From assembly GCA_903945375.1 (NCBI GenBank), contig CAJAVP010000025.1, positions 1-63,563 of the forward strand: DNA of 63,563 nt, given 5' to 3'. The stretch comes from an uncultured Methylococcaceae bacterium. Its GTDB lineage: Bacteria; Pseudomonadota; Gammaproteobacteria; Methylococcales; Methylomonadaceae. The translations under genes were made by a program, and so were the position numbers. Below the pieces are notes generated by a model that had not been told where the DNA came from, did no database searches, and worked only from the letters and a program-made list of their open reading frames with translations. Every line of letters starts with the position of its first letter. The first letter of the stretch is position 1. Below, piece by piece: positions 1 to 10,039 of the stretch.

Positions 1-321
1 AGAACAAACCAGTATTGCACCATCCATCTGAGCCGCACCGGTAATCATGTTTTTTACATAGTCAGCATGACCTGGGCAATCAACGTGTGCATAGTGACGC
101 TTTTCTGACTCGTACTCAACATGTGAGGTCGCAATGGTAATGCCACGCGCACGCTCTTCCGGCGCATTATCAATTTGATCAAAGGCCTTTACCTCGCCCC
201 CTTGCAATTCAGCCATCACCTTTGTGAGCGCAGCAGTCAAGGTTGTCTTTCCATGATCAACGTGTCCAATCGTTCCTACGTTGACATGGGGCTTACTACG
301 TGAAAATTTTTCTTTAGCCAT
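1..321 (-). CDS. tuf: Elongation factor Tu (5' part; 3' end outside window)
   Basis: EF-Tu is the GTPase that carries aminoacyl-tRNA to the ribosome. The first 107 residues are present, reading [20 protein letters not shown], followed by the P-loop GHVDHGKT, the switch I region with [13 protein letters not shown], and the [13 protein letters not shown]3 motif. The ATG is at 319-321; the gene runs off the left edge, so its C-terminal two thirds cannot be seen. It lies downstream of tRNA-Tyr, tRNA-Gly and tRNA-Thr on the same strand, the tRNA-tufB arrangement known from many Gammaproteobacteria, so it is probably cotranscribed with them. Confidence 0.97.
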   Translation of the reverse strand, partial: MAKEKFSRSKPHVNVGTIGHVDHGKTTLTAALTKVMAELQGGEVKAFDQIDNAPEERARGITIATSHVEYESEKRHYAHVDCPGHADYVKNMITGAAQMDGAILVCS

Positions 322-354
322 CGAATTTACCTTTTATCTATCAACTTAAGTAAC

Positions 355-430
<76 letters not shown>

Positions 431-445
431 ATTGCATCAGCAACG

Positions 446-519
446 TGGAGCGGGTGATGGGAATCGAACCCACGTGATCAGCTTGGAAGGCTGGAGTTCT
501 ACCATTGAACTACACCCGC
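446..519 (-). tRNA. tRNA-Gly (anticodon TCC)
   Basis: Cloverleaf with acceptor GCGGGTG/CACCCGC, D stem GTTC/GAAC, anticodon loop CTTCCAA and encoded CCA. The anticodon stem reads CCAGC/GCTGA, so the outermost pair (27-43) is a C-A mismatch; the other four pairs are normal. It sits between tRNA-Tyr and tRNA-Thr in the tuf tRNA cluster. Confidence 0.95.
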
Positions 520-531
520 AATTTTAATATA

Positions 532-616
532 TGGTGGAGGGGGGAGGATTCGAACCTCCGAAGGCAGAGCCGGCAGATTTACAGTCTGATCCCTTTGGCC
601 GCTCGGGAACCCCTCC
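532..616 (-). tRNA. tRNA-Tyr (anticodon GTA)
   Basis: 85 nt tRNA with acceptor GGAGGGG/CCCCTCC, anticodon loop CTGTAAA, the long variable arm typical of bacterial tRNA-Tyr, and encoded CCA. First tRNA of the Tyr-Gly-Thr-tuf cluster; its promoter must lie in the 73 bases between it and pth. Confidence 0.96.
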
Positions 617-689
617 TACATAGGGTAAGTCGACTATTATCTTTTATTATATTTCGACTGTCAACTTCTAAATTCTTTATTACCTACAC

Positions 690-1259
690 TCATAAAGAAT
701 TAATTTTATTCTTTACTGTTTCTATATCAGCAATAACTAATTGCTCAACATAAGAAATCGCACCATCAATTGCATTATCAATTGCAATTTTACCTTCCAT
801 GGATGGTACTGATAACACGTAATTTGACACCGATTTCCCTGAAAGTGGACGACCTATCCCTATCCTCAAGCGATGAAATTCATTACCACTCAAGCTGACC
901 ATAATATCTCTCAAGCCATTATGACCAGCATGACCACCACCAGTTTTCAATTTTACAATTCCTGCATCAAAATCCAATTCATCATGCACTACCAATAGCT
1001 CCTCAGGTAAAATCTTATAAAAGCCAACCAACTTAGAGACAGAATAACCACTCCGATTCATAAATAAGCTAGGCTTTAAGAGCATTATATTAGAGCCACC
1101 CAACTGAACTCTACAAACAAAACCCTTAAACTTATCCTCAAAAAGCCAATTACCACCATATTTTGCTTGCAAAGCATCAACAAACAAAAACCCAGCATTA
1201 TGCCGGGTTTTTTCATATTCAGCACCTGGATTTCCCAACCCAACTACGAGCTTAATCAT
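690..1259 (-). CDS. pth: Peptidyl-tRNA hydrolase
   Basis: Cytosolic enzyme that hydrolyses the ester bond of peptidyl-tRNA released from stalled ribosomes and so recycles tRNA. 189 aa, normal for the family. It begins MIKLVVGLGNPGAEYEKTRH; the catalytic histidine is His20 in TRHNAGF, and the substrate-binding FMNRSG and HNGLRDI motifs are present. It follows rplY by 8 bases in the classical prs-rplY-pth order, so one transcript is likely. The ATG at 1257-1259 matches the family N-terminus. Confidence 0.97.
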   Translation of the reverse strand: MIKLVVGLGNPGAEYEKTRHNAGFLFVDALQAKYGGNWLFEDKFKGFVCRVQLGGSNIMLLKPSLFMNRSGYSVSKLVGFYKILPEELLVVHDELDFDAGIVKLKTGGGHAGHNGLRDIMVSLSGNEFHRLRIGIGRPLSGKSVSNYVLSVPSMEGKIAIDNAIDGAISYVEQLVIADIETVKNKINSL

Positions 1260-1267
1260 GACATTAC

Positions 1268-1864
1268 TTACGAATCTTCTTTTGCACCCTTTGAAGCAAT
1301 CATCGACACAACAGGCAAATCGTGATCCTCACCTTGAGCCAATGCAATTATTTCCAAACCCTCAGGCAGCTTAATTTCTGACAAATGCAGAGTTTCACCA
1401 ATATCTAAACCTGATAAATCAACTTCTATAAAGTCTGGCAAGTTATTTGGAAGACATGAAACCTCAATATCAACCATAGCATGCATTGCGACACCACTTT
1501 TTTTACCGCCAACAGAACTAGCCTCGTTAACAAAATGAAGGGGAACATGAACGCGCAATAACTCACCCATTTCCACTCTAAGAAAATCCAAATGCAAAAT
1601 CTGAAACCTAGCAGGATTACGCTGAACAGCCTTTAAGATAGCTTTTTCAGTTCTACCATCAACGGTTACATCCAACACATGAGAATAAACCGCCTCATGA
1701 TCTAGATGCTTAATCACTTCGTTATGATTTAACAATAACATTTGAGGCTCCTTATGCCCCCCATAGATAACTGCCGGAACCGCACCCTGACGGCGAGCCG
1801 ATCTAGCCGCACCTTTCCCTGAACCAACTCGACTTTCAGCAACAAACTCAAACACGCCTGACAT
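1268..1864 (-). CDS. rplY: Ribosomal protein bL25, CTC form
   Basis: 5S rRNA-binding protein of the large subunit. At 198 aa it is the long CTC/TL5 type: an L25 domain in the first ~95 residues and the beta-rich CTC C-terminal domain after it. The frame extends upstream to a TTG at 1888, but the ATG at 1862-1864 gives the family N-terminus MSGVFEFVAESR and has GGGTTGAG just upstream, so the shorter form is chosen. The last ~15 residues are hydrophilic and probably disordered. Between prs and pth. Confidence 0.95.
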   Translation of the reverse strand: MSGVFEFVAESRVGSGKGAARSARRQGAVPAVIYGGHKEPQMLLLNHNEVIKHLDHEAVYSHVLDVTVDGRTEKAILKAVQRNPARFQILHLDFLRVEMGELLRVHVPLHFVNEASSVGGKKSGVAMHAMVDIEVSCLPNNLPDFIEVDLSGLDIGETLHLSEIKLPEGLEIIALAQGEDHDLPVVSMIASKGAKEDS

Positions 1865-1919
1865 TTTTCTCAACCCTGTGCCTATCAAAACACCATTTAA
1901 TATTTCAAAACACTACCAA

Positions 1920-2873
1920 TTAGTCGACATAGAGCGAACTAACTGATTCGCCCGCAGATATTCGCCTTATTGTCTCAGCAAGCATCTCCGCTACCGTTAA
2001 CTGCCTAATTTTCCCCGTCTCAACAGCTTCCTGACTTAAAGGAATGGTATCCGTTACAATCAACTCATCAAGAACAGAGCTATTTAAGTTTTTCATTGCA
2101 GATCCTGACAACACCGCATGCGTACAGTAAGCCACTACACGAACGGCACCATGTTTTTTCAAAGCCGCAGCCGCATGACATAAAGTTCCAGCTGTATCAA
2201 CTATATCATCGATTAAAATACACGTTCTTCCATCTACATCACCGATGATATGCATAACCTCAGCAACATTAGCTTTTAATCGACGCTTGTCTATAATTGC
2301 CAAATCCGCATCATTAAGACGCTTTGCCAATGCCCTTGCTCGAACAACCCCACCAACATCTGGCGAGACAACAATCAAATCTTTATACTGCTGCCGCCAA
2401 AGATCACCGAGAAGGATAGGGGAAGCATAAACATTATCAACTGGTATATCAAAAAAACCTTGAATTTGATCTGCATGCAAGTCAACAGTCAATAACCTCC
2501 CTGCCCCTGCCTGCTCAATCATCTTAGCAACTAATTTCGCACTGATTGGCACCCGCGCAGACCTGGATCGCCTATCTTGCCTTGCATAACCGTAGTACGG
2601 CATTACCGCTGTTATTCGCGAAGCAGATGCTCTTTTTAGCGCATCAATCATCACTAATAATTCCATTAAGTTTTCGTTTGTTGGTGAACAAGTCGGTTGT
2701 ATAACAAAAACATCCTTACCACGAACATTTTCTTCAATCTCAACCGCTATCTCACCATCACTGAACCTGCCCACAGCAGCCATCCCTAGGCGCATATTCA
2801 GCTTTTTTACTATACCATCAGACAAAGCCAGGTTAGCATTCCCAGAAAACACCATCAAAGAGGTGTCATTCAT
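1920..2873 (-). CDS. prs: Ribose-phosphate pyrophosphokinase
   Basis: Makes PRPP from ribose 5-phosphate and ATP for purine, pyrimidine, histidine, tryptophan and NAD synthesis. 317 aa, the class I length. Visible are the N-terminal [10 protein letters not shown] segment, the ATP-binding flexible loop around [20 protein letters not shown] (residues ~100-120), and the PRPP-binding loop [12 protein letters not shown] near residue 220. Downstream of tRNA-Gln and ispE and upstream of rplY, the usual gammaproteobacterial order. Confidence 0.97.
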   Translation of the reverse strand: MNDTSLMVFSGNANLALSDGIVKKLNMRLGMAAVGRFSDGEIAVEIEENVRGKDVFVIQPTCSPTNENLMELLVMIDALKRASASRITAVMPYYGYARQDRRSRSARVPISAKLVAKMIEQAGAGRLLTVDLHADQIQGFFDIPVDNVYASPILLGDLWRQQYKDLIVVSPDVGGVVRARALAKRLNDADLAIIDKRRLKANVAEVMHIIGDVDGRTCILIDDIVDTAGTLCHAAAALKKHGAVRVVAYCTHAVLSGSAMKNLNSSVLDELIVTDTIPLSQEAVETGKIRQLTVAEMLAETIRRISAGESVSSLYVD

Positions 2874-2911
2874 TCCAGCACTCCCAAATTGATTTTACTT
2901 CAGATGATAAA

Positions 2912-2986
2912 TGGCTGGGTCGCAAGGATTCGAACCTTGGTATGCGGAGATCAAAACCCCGTGCCTTACCGCTTGGCGACGACCCA
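2912..2986 (-). tRNA. tRNA-Gln (anticodon TTG)
   Basis: Reverse complement TGGGTCG...CGACCCA with D arm CGCC..GGC, anticodon stem-loop CGGGG-TTTTGAT-CTCCG and T arm CAAGG/CCTTG; discriminator G and CCA encoded. The weak first pair (U1-A72) is characteristic of glutamine tRNAs. Lies between ispE and prs, a placement seen in many Gammaproteobacteria. Confidence 0.96.
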
Positions 2987-3000
2987 AATATTTAGAAAAT

Positions 3001-3879
3001 TTAACACTCATTGCCCAATTCAAAAAGCAACGGTGATTCATTTACGCTTTTTGTTAGAAAAACTTCACCAATTTCAGTTATTGCTATCGATTGGAAAGCT
3101 CTAACTGCGCTTTCTTCAGAATCAAACTGCGCAAAAACACAAGCCCCAGTTCCAGTTAATTTTGCTTCTGAATACTTCGACAATTCTGCCAATGCACGCT
3201 TAACAGATGGATATTTTTGACAGACCACATCAAGACAATCATTTCTTTGTTGGCCCGCCATAAAGTCTGATATTGTGATTGATTCACTATCCCTTGTCAA
3301 TTCATTAGTTGAAAAAATTTCAGCTGTATTGACATGACATTCCGGCTTAATCAACACAACCCATTGTTCTTTTGGATAAATATTAACTACTTTTTCACCT
3401 ACACCCTCCGCCCACGCGGCATGTCCATAAACAAAAATAGGAACATCAGCACCTAAACGCAACCCCAATTGCATAAGCGTTTCTTTGCTTAAATTTAAGT
3501 CCCAAAGCTTATTCAATATGACTAATACAGTCGCAGCATCTGAGCTCCCTCCCCCTAATCCACCGCCCATGGGTATGTGCTTATCAATTTCTATTTTTAC
3601 ACCTAATGCACAGCCTGTCTCAGATTTCAAAAGATTTGCCGCCCTAACCATTAAATCGTCTTGTTCAGGAACACCAACAAGCGTATTTAATCGAGTCACT
3701 AAACCGTTATCGGAAGGATAAAAGCTTATCATGTCAGATAATTCAACAAACTGAAATACAGTTTGCAATAAGTGATAACCGTCAGGTCGCCGACCCACAA
3801 TCCTCAACATTAAATTCAGCTTTGCCGGAGCAGGCCATTTACGACCCCATCCTGAATGATCATTTTGCATTACCAACAT
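3001..3879 (-). CDS. ispE: 4-diphosphocytidyl-2-C-methyl-D-erythritol kinase
   Basis: ATP-dependent kinase of the MEP pathway to isoprenoid precursors. GHMP fold: N-terminal WPAPAKLNLMLRIVGRRPDG with the conserved lysine, glycine-rich ATP loop PMGGGLGGGSSDAA at residues ~103-116, and the C-terminal KLTGTGACVFA motif. 292 aa from an ATG at 3879; a second in-frame ATG three codons later is equally possible. The start overlaps the 3' end of lolB by about 20 bases, the usual lolB-ispE translational coupling. Confidence 0.96.
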   Translation of the reverse strand: MLVMQNDHSGWGRKWPAPAKLNLMLRIVGRRPDGYHLLQTVFQFVELSDMISFYPSDNGLVTRLNTLVGVPEQDDLMVRAANLLKSETGCALGVKIEIDKHIPMGGGLGGGSSDAATVLVILNKLWDLNLSKETLMQLGLRLGADVPIFVYGHAAWAEGVGEKVVNIYPKEQWVVLIKPECHVNTAEIFSTNELTRDSESITISDFMAGQQRNDCLDVVCQKYPSVKRALAELSKYSEAKLTGTGACVFAQFDSEESAVRAFQSIAITEIGEVFLTKSVNESPLLFELGNEC

Positions 3880-4423
3880 CCCATTGATCGATGATTAATT
3901 TTATTTTGTTTTGAGTATTTGAAGCGAAAATTTTCGCTGGCCTATAAGCCGCACCAACGATCTGTAACTGCTTATATTCAACAAGCCAACCCGTTTGCAC
4001 AAAGCCGTTATCAGTCATTTGATACGCTTGAGAAGGTAACGGCAAACCCATTACCCAATACCGCAAAGATTGAACGGGGATTGGCACGCCGGTTTTTTCA
4101 AATAGAAAGGCCTCTACCTGATCAGAAATAAGTACCTCACCGGCACCTTTATCAATCATTATTTTATTCGGCGTCAAATCAATAGTGGTTGCCCCCTGCC
4201 CTAAAGGGCCTGACAATTTTAACCGCTCATGATCAACGTCATGATGCCATGACACAAAAATCACAGGCTGCCCAACAACAGACAACCGCCCCTCGAAAGA
4301 CCATTGCCTTAGCTCAGATAACGGCAACATTTTTTCAATAGAAAAGCGATCCGTCAACTCCGTTGTCGCACAAGCAGTCAATAGCAACAACTGCACGACT
4401 ATTCCAAGTTTAAGTCTTGTCAC
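3860..4423 (-). CDS. lolB: Outer-membrane lipoprotein insertion protein LolB
   Basis: LolB receives lipoproteins from periplasmic LolA and inserts them into the outer membrane. 187 aa. The signal sequence ends in a lipobox (LLTAC, Cys18), so it is itself a lipoprotein. The mature part shows the family pattern WSFEGRLSVVG and the C-terminal strand with AAYRPAKI. The start codon is GTG, its G shared with the TAG stop of the upstream TPR gene (TAGTG). Placement before ispE is the standard context and supports the call. Confidence 0.9.
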   Translation of the reverse strand: MTRLKLGIVVQLLLLTACATTELTDRFSIEKMLPLSELRQWSFEGRLSVVGQPVIFVSWHHDVDHERLKLSGPLGQGATTIDLTPNKIMIDKGAGEVLISDQVEAFLFEKTGVPIPVQSLRYWVMGLPLPSQAYQMTDNGFVQTGWLVEYKQLQIVGAAYRPAKIFASNTQNKIKLIIDQWDVGNAK

Positions 4424-6180
4424 TATTGCGCCCTATCTAAAACGCGTTCCTTAAATTCAAGCAAAAACTCATCCTCAGGAGATTTTCTAAGACGCTCAAA
4501 AAGCAGTTTTTCAGCTTCTTTTTTTCTATCCAAGGTCCACAGCAGCTCGGCAAGATGAGCCGCTATCTCGTTTTCCTTCTGGATAGCATAAGCACGTTGC
4601 AAATAATCTAAGGCTTTAGGTAAATCACCTTTTTTAAACTGCAACCACCCATAACTATCCAAAATCACCGCCTCATTGGGTGACAATTGCAATGCACGCT
4701 CCAAATAACGCGCGGCATCGTCTAATCTCCCGGGTTTATTGACTAAGGTATAGCCCAGCGCATTGAGCGCCTCAGGACTGTCAGGATTCTTCTCCAAAAT
4801 CTTCTTGAGATCGGCTTCTAAAACATCCAACTTGCCCAAACGTTCCGCCATTAACGCTCGCGTATAAAGCAAATCCTTTTCATCAGGCAAATCCCGCAAT
4901 GCCGCAGTTAATTGATCAAATGCTTTTTGATATTGCTTTTGCAGACTTAATAATTCAGATTGCAACAGCAGGATACGTACTTTTTGAGTCGGATATTTAG
5001 ATAACAATGCCGCCAAGCGTTGCTCCGCTTGTGTAAATTGCTTGGTTTTACTTAAAACAGAGATTGCCGAGACCGCCGCATCAAACGCAAAAGGCTCTTG
5101 AGTGGTTTTATCATACCAGCGCAGCGCCTCTTGTATTTCGTCGTGCTTTTCTGCCAGTTTTCCCATATAAAAACCCGCTTGAACACCCCACTCGGCATCA
5201 TTGACCAACTCTTTTAAGATATCTGCCGCCTGATTGTCCTTATCCATTTGCAGGTAAATCAATGCCAAACCAAACTTACTTTCGCTATCTTTAGGTAAGG
5301 CACTGATAATGTCTCGATAGACTTGCACTGCCTCTTCGTACTGATGCCCCTTAATCAACACTTGCGCGAGTAATTTTTTTAGCTTCGGGTCTTTAGGGAA
5401 CTTATTAACCGCATTTTGCAACACCAAAACAGCTCGATTAAAATCCCCAGAGAACACCGCTAACTGCGCTTGTAGCATCAAAGCCTTATCCCAATCCGGC
5501 TGTAAACGCAGTGCCTGCTGAACCTTTGCCTCCGCCTGACTTTTGTTATTCAACTGCATAGCCAGCAAAGATTGCACAAAAGGAACGACGGCTTGGTTTG
5601 GCTGATCAACAGCCAACTTATCCAAAACCTCATAAACCAATGCCGATTTATTTTCTTTCTGTAACGCCGATGCCAGCTCTAATAACGCTTTTTCAAAACC
5701 AGCAGGGTCGGTTTTGAGTAATCGCTCAACCAATTCCAGTGCCGCTGTTTTATTATCCAATCGAAATGAGGACAAGGCCGCTAATTTGAGTGCAGTAATA
5801 TTGGCAGGGTCTTGGCGCAGCCAAATGGCAACTGCCTCTTCCATGCGCTTGGCATCTTTGACGTACATCGCAATCATGACCGCTCGCTCTGCAAAACGGG
5901 GATCTTTAACCCGTTTTGCGGCTTCTAAATAGCCTTCAAGCGCAATATCGTACTGACCTCTTTGCCCTGCCAATTCAGCGCTTAACAGCATAAACATCAC
6001 ATCGGGTGCAATGGCTGTTTTAGCTTCTTGAGCCGCACTAGACGACTTTGCGTCCGCTATTTTGGCAGGCAAGACAGGCTGTTCTGAAGACTCGTCTAAT
6101 TTTACTGGCTTTTCTGGAAGACTAGAGCAGCCGTACAGAAAAACCAACGTTAACACCGGGAGCAATTTAAAAATTAACAC
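4423..6180 (-). CDS. TPR-repeat lipoprotein upstream of lolB
   Basis: 585 aa. The N-terminus MLIFKLLPVLTLVFLYGC is a signal peptide with lipobox LYGC, so the protein is probably anchored in the outer or inner membrane facing the periplasm. Residues ~60-585 are tetratricopeptide helices; clear 34-residue units include the stretch with ALNALGYTLVNKPGRLDDA and the following one with AVILDSYGWLQFKKGDLPKA. TPR scaffolds bind protein partners; the partner is not evident. A TPR gene directly upstream of lolB is common in Gammaproteobacteria, but I know no assigned function. GTG start; overlaps lolB by one base. Confidence 0.85.
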   Translation of the reverse strand: MLIFKLLPVLTLVFLYGCSSLPEKPVKLDESSEQPVLPAKIADAKSSSAAQEAKTAIAPDVMFMLLSAELAGQRGQYDIALEGYLEAAKRVKDPRFAERAVMIAMYVKDAKRMEEAVAIWLRQDPANITALKLAALSSFRLDNKTAALELVERLLKTDPAGFEKALLELASALQKENKSALVYEVLDKLAVDQPNQAVVPFVQSLLAMQLNNKSQAEAKVQQALRLQPDWDKALMLQAQLAVFSGDFNRAVLVLQNAVNKFPKDPKLKKLLAQVLIKGHQYEEAVQVYRDIISALPKDSESKFGLALIYLQMDKDNQAADILKELVNDAEWGVQAGFYMGKLAEKHDEIQEALRWYDKTTQEPFAFDAAVSAISVLSKTKQFTQAEQRLAALLSKYPTQKVRILLLQSELLSLQKQYQKAFDQLTAALRDLPDEKDLLYTRALMAERLGKLDVLEADLKKILEKNPDSPEALNALGYTLVNKPGRLDDAARYLERALQLSPNEAVILDSYGWLQFKKGDLPKALDYLQRAYAIQKENEIAAHLAELLWTLDRKKEAEKLLFERLRKSPEDEFLLEFKERVLDRAQ

Positions 6181-6396
6181 TCACAATCCTATATATAGTG
6201 GGGCAAAAAATGGGCATAGATTAGCAGAAAAAATAACCGAGTAAGAGAGCTGATTCTGCCCAATTAGATAAAAGCTATTCTATTTATCTGAATACAGCGA
6301 CATAATATACTGGTATTTTTACCAAATGCTACGGCGTCCCCCACGAATTTCGCCTCGCAACTCCTCGTTTCTTGCTATTAATCGAACTCATACATC

Positions 6397-7656
6397 ATGA
6401 CACTTATCGCCGTAGGGATTAATTACAACACCGCACCGGTCTCGATACGCGAACGCCTGTCATTCCCTGCTGACAACCTGCACACGGCACTGCGTGAACT
6501 TTGGCAAACCCAAGAAATCAACGAAGCCGCTATCTTATCGACCTGCAACCGCACCGAATTTTACTGCACATCCAGCTCATCTAATCAGCAAATATTGATT
6601 GATTGGGTGGCGCAAAACAAACAAATTAACCCCAAGGATTTCTCCCCTTATCTCTACACTTATGTTGATAGCGCTTTAATTCGTCACATGTTCCGCGTTG
6701 CCTGCGGTTTAGATTCCATGATTTTAGGCGAGCCGCAAATTTTAGGGCAAATGAAAACCGCTTACCAAGCCGCCTGTGATGCCGGAACATTAGGCAAAAA
6801 ACTGGGCAAATTATTTCAACATACCTTTTCAGCAGCCAAAAAAGTTCGTACCGACACCGCCATTGGCTCTAGTCCAGTCTCGGTCGCCTTTGCTGCTGTC
6901 CAACTAGCGCAGCAGATTTTTGACAAACTCAGCGAGCAAACCGCGCTATTAATCGGTGCCGGCGAAACCATTGAGCTGACCGCACGGCATCTGACCCAAC
7001 AAGGCATTGGTCGTATCATCATTGCCAATCGCACTTACGATAAAGCGCACACGCTCGCCGCCCAATTTAACGGCTATGCGATTGATTTATCAGAACTCCC
7101 CGTACACCTTGCCGAAGCGGATATTGTCATCTCATCGACCGCCAGCCCGCTGCCTATTTTGGGAAAAGGTCGGGTTGAAAGTGCCTTAAAAAAACGCAAA
7201 CACAAACCGATGTTCATGGTCGATCTCGCTGTGCCCCGCGATATTGAAGCGGAAGTTGAACAACTACGGGATGTCTATCTTTACACCGTCGATGATTTAC
7301 AGCAAACCATCGATCAAAACATGAATTCACGTCGCCAAGCCGCCGAGCAAGCGGAAGAAATCATTGATACCCAAGTCGACCATTTTTTAACTTGGCTACG
7401 CGCCCAAAGCGCACAAGCCACGATTAGAGACTATCGCCTCTCGGCAGAACAATCACGCGATGAGGCGCTACAAAAAGCCCTAGCGTCATTGAAAAATGGC
7501 ATCCATCCAGAAGACGCACTGAATCGACTGGCACACTCCCTCACCAATAAACTTATCCACACGCCCAGCACCCAAATCAGAGCCGCCGCCGAAAACGAAC
7601 GCCATGATTTGATTAGTGCAGCACGTGAAATTTTTAAACTTAATAACGTCCAATGA
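6397..7656 (+). CDS. hemA: Glutamyl-tRNA reductase
   Basis: NADPH-dependent reduction of glutamyl-tRNA(Glu) to glutamate-1-semialdehyde, first step of C5-pathway tetrapyrrole synthesis. 419 aa. The catalytic cysteine is Cys50 in [10 protein letters not shown]; the Rossmann loop [11 protein letters not shown] is near residue 187; a helical dimerisation domain ends the protein. The ATG at 6397 gives the family start [20 protein letters not shown]. The TGA stop overlaps the prfA ATG (ATGA), so hemA-prfA-prmC form an operon. The 216 bases to the divergent TPR gene must hold both promoters. Confidence 0.97.
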   Translation: MTLIAVGINYNTAPVSIRERLSFPADNLHTALRELWQTQEINEAAILSTCNRTEFYCTSSSSNQQILIDWVAQNKQINPKDFSPYLYTYVDSALIRHMFRVACGLDSMILGEPQILGQMKTAYQAACDAGTLGKKLGKLFQHTFSAAKKVRTDTAIGSSPVSVAFAAVQLAQQIFDKLSEQTALLIGAGETIELTARHLTQQGIGRIIIANRTYDKAHTLAAQFNGYAIDLSELPVHLAEADIVISSTASPLPILGKGRVESALKKRKHKPMFMVDLAVPRDIEAEVEQLRDVYLYTVDDLQQTIDQNMNSRRQAAEQAEEIIDTQVDHFLTWLRAQSAQATIRDYRLSAEQSRDEALQKALASLKNGIHPEDALNRLAHSLTNKLIHTPSTQIRAAAENERHDLISAAREIFKLNNVQ

Positions 7657-8738
7657 AACTATCCATACAACGTCGACTAGAAAGCCTCTGCGAACGCTAC
7701 GATGAAATAGCTGCCCTGCTTTCAGAGCCCGAAATACAAAACAACCAAAATCGATTCCGCGCTTTAAGCCAAGAATATGCCCAAATCAACCCGCTAGTAG
7801 ACTGTTACAAACGTTACGAGCAAGCGCAAGCCTTGCTTCAATCCGCCCAAGAAATGGCAACCGATAGCGACCCTGACTTACGAGAACTCGCCAAAGAAGA
7901 GATTGATGAGGCAGAACAGTTAATTGAAGCCTTAGACCATGAATTGCATATCTTACTGTTGCCCAAAGACCCTAATGACAACCGCAATATTTTCCTAGAA
8001 ATACGTGCCGGAACAGGCGGCGACGAAGCGGCAATATTCTCAGGCGACTTATCACGCATGTACCAACGTTATGCCGAGCGTAAAGGCTGGCAGACGGAGT
8101 TTATCAGTGAAAGCCCTGGCGATCATGGCGGCTATAAAGAAGTGATTTTGCGTGTCTCCGGTCGAGACGTGTATTCGCAATTAAAATTTGAATCGGGCGC
8201 ACACCGTGTTCAACGTGTACCTGAAACCGAATCGCAAGGACGTATCCACACCTCGGCGTGCACTGTCGCCATCATGCCTGAAGTCGACGAAGTCGATGCG
8301 ATTGACATCAATCCCGCTGATTTAAAAGTCGACACCTACCGCTCATCCGGTGCCGGTGGTCAGCATGTCAATAAAACCGAGTCCGCAATCCGTATCACGC
8401 ATATTCCTTCGGGAGTTGTGGTTGAATGCCAAGATGAACGCTCACAACACAAAAACCGCGCTCGTGCCATGTCCTTATTGGCCTCGCGATTGTTGTCCGC
8501 TGAGCAGGAAAAACACCACGCCGAACAATCAGCTACCCGCAAATTACAAGTCGGCAGCGGTGACCGCTCAGAACGTATCCGCACCTATAACTACCCACAA
8601 GGCCGCTTAACCGATCACCGCATCAACCTGACGCTATATAAACTAGAAGACATTATGCAAGGCGGTTTAGAGCAAGTCATACAACCTTTAATCAGCGAAC
8701 ATCAGGCAGAATTACTCACCCAATTAGGTGATGATTAA
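7653..8738 (+). CDS. prfA: Peptide chain release factor 1
   Basis: RF1 recognises UAA and UAG and triggers peptide release. 361 aa. The catalytic GGQ is at residues 235-237 in [11 protein letters not shown]. The stop-recognition segment reads [13 protein letters not shown], with PET at the PxT position, diagnostic for RF1 over RF2. Translation is coupled to hemA by a 4-base overlap, and prmC, which methylates the GGQ glutamine, follows after 5 bases. Confidence 0.98.
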   Translation: MKLSIQRRLESLCERYDEIAALLSEPEIQNNQNRFRALSQEYAQINPLVDCYKRYEQAQALLQSAQEMATDSDPDLRELAKEEIDEAEQLIEALDHELHILLLPKDPNDNRNIFLEIRAGTGGDEAAIFSGDLSRMYQRYAERKGWQTEFISESPGDHGGYKEVILRVSGRDVYSQLKFESGAHRVQRVPETESQGRIHTSACTVAIMPEVDEVDAIDINPADLKVDTYRSSGAGGQHVNKTESAIRITHIPSGVVVECQDERSQHKNRARAMSLLASRLLSAEQEKHHAEQSATRKLQVGSGDRSERIRTYNYPQGRLTDHRINLTLYKLEDIMQGGLEQVIQPLISEHQAELLTQLGDD

Positions 8739-8743
8739 TCCAT

Positions 8744-9583
8744 ATGCACAGCATCCGTACCACCCTTAATGCCGCTGTTGCAAGCTTAAACTTAAGTTCC
8801 AGCTCGCCGTTGTTGGATGCTGAAATTTTGTTATGCCAGGTGCTAAATAGACCCCGCAGCTATTTACGCGCATGGCCGGATACGAAATTAAATGCCGTTC
8901 AGCTTGGCGCATTTAGCGATTTACTCAAACAGCGTCAACACGGCCATCCTATCGCCTATCTAACAGGCATCAAAGAATTCTGGTCGCGTGAGTTTATCGT
9001 CACGCCGGATGTCTTGATTCCTCGTCCGGATACCGAATGCCTGATTGAAGTCTGTCTCGCGCTGGTACAAACTCAGCCAAGATTACGGCTTATTGATTTA
9101 GGCACCGGCTCTGGTATTATCGCGATTACCTTAGCTGCTGAACGCCCTGACGCAAGCGTTTTTGCTGCGGATATCAGTGCTTCGGCACTGGCCATTGCCC
9201 AACTCAATGCACAACGGCATCACGTCAACATCCAGTTTTTTCAAAGTGATTGGTTTACAGCAATACCTGTTCAAGCGTTTGACCTCGTTGTCAGTAATCC
9301 ACCTTACATCGCCAGCGATGACGATCACTTACAACAAGGTGATTTACGCTTTGAACCGCAACAGGCATTAATTGCCGCTGAACAGGGCTTACACGACATC
9401 AACCTGCTCGCCGACAAAGCACGTCATTTTTTAACGCCAAACGGGCATTTAGTTATCGAACATGGGTATAATCAAGCCGAATCGGTACAAGCCATTTTCA
9501 CTCAACACCATTATCATGCGATCCAAACAATTAACGATCTGTCCGGTCAACCTCGAGTCACCTTCGGCTGTTATCCGCCTTAA
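8744..9583 (+). CDS. prmC: Release-factor glutamine methyltransferase
   Basis: N5-methylates the glutamine of the GGQ motif in RF1 and RF2 using S-adenosylmethionine. 279 aa. An N-terminal helical substrate-binding domain (residues 1-85) is followed by a class I methyltransferase fold with SAM loop DLGTGSG at 118-124 and the catalytic NPPY at 185-188. Placed directly behind its substrate gene prfA. Confidence 0.97.
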   Translation: MHSIRTTLNAAVASLNLSSSSPLLDAEILLCQVLNRPRSYLRAWPDTKLNAVQLGAFSDLLKQRQHGHPIAYLTGIKEFWSREFIVTPDVLIPRPDTECLIEVCLALVQTQPRLRLIDLGTGSGIIAITLAAERPDASVFAADISASALAIAQLNAQRHHVNIQFFQSDWFTAIPVQAFDLVVSNPPYIASDDDHLQQGDLRFEPQQALIAAEQGLHDINLLADKARHFLTPNGHLVIEHGYNQAESVQAIFTQHHYHAIQTINDLSGQPRVTFGCYPP

Positions 9584-9604
9584 CTCAATCCTAGAATTGC
9601 CACT

Positions 9605-10039
9605 ATGTCTGAACAAATTGCCATTTCCCGCAAAATAACCAATCAACTTTTACACCTTGCCCAACAATCGCCCGATCAGGAAGTCTGCGGTTTACTGGGC
9701 GGCCACCAAGGCATAGCCCGCACGTGCTATCCCATTAGCAATAGTGCCGAAACCCCGCAACAACGTTTCTTGCTAGATGCTACTGAACAAATAGCCGCCA
9801 TGACCCAAATGCGTGAATGCGGCGAACAATTGTTTGCTATTTACCATTCACACCCAAATGCCGCCGCCTATCCTTCCATCCACGATCGTCAGTTAATTGG
9901 CTACGTCGATGTACTCCACTTAATCATTTCCCTAAACACCCAAGGTATTTTAGAAATGCGTGGTTTTAAAATAGATGAGAAAACAACGCAGGAAGTCCTC
10001 TTAGAACTTAGCCATGAACACCGCCATGCCAGTAATTGA
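9605..10039 (+). CDS. JAMM/MPN+ zinc metalloprotease (bacterial Mov34 family)
   Basis: 144 aa, a single JAMM domain with all metal ligands: Glu26 (EVCGLLGG), His81 and His83 (YHSHP), Ser91 and Asp94 (YPSIHD), i.e. E-x(n)-HSH-x(10)-D. Bacterial relatives cleave C-terminal extensions from ubiquitin-like sulfur carrier proteins of the CysO/ThiS/MoaD type; that role here is inference, since no sulfur carrier or CysM gene lies nearby. It begins 21 bases after prmC and its 3' end overlaps the GGDEF gene by 26 bases, so it probably belongs to the hemA-prfA-prmC transcript. Confidence 0.85.
   Translation: MSEQIAISRKITNQLLHLAQQSPDQEVCGLLGGHQGIARTCYPISNSAETPQQRFLLDATEQIAAMTQMRECGEQLFAIYHSHPNAAAYPSIHDRQLIGYVDVLHLIISLNTQGILEMRGFKIDEKTTQEVLLELSHEHRHASN

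Noticed and set aside
505-753. 82-codon plus-strand frame over the tRNA cluster
   Set aside because: It runs through tRNA-Tyr and part of tRNA-Gly and into pth; no family and no ribosome-binding site.
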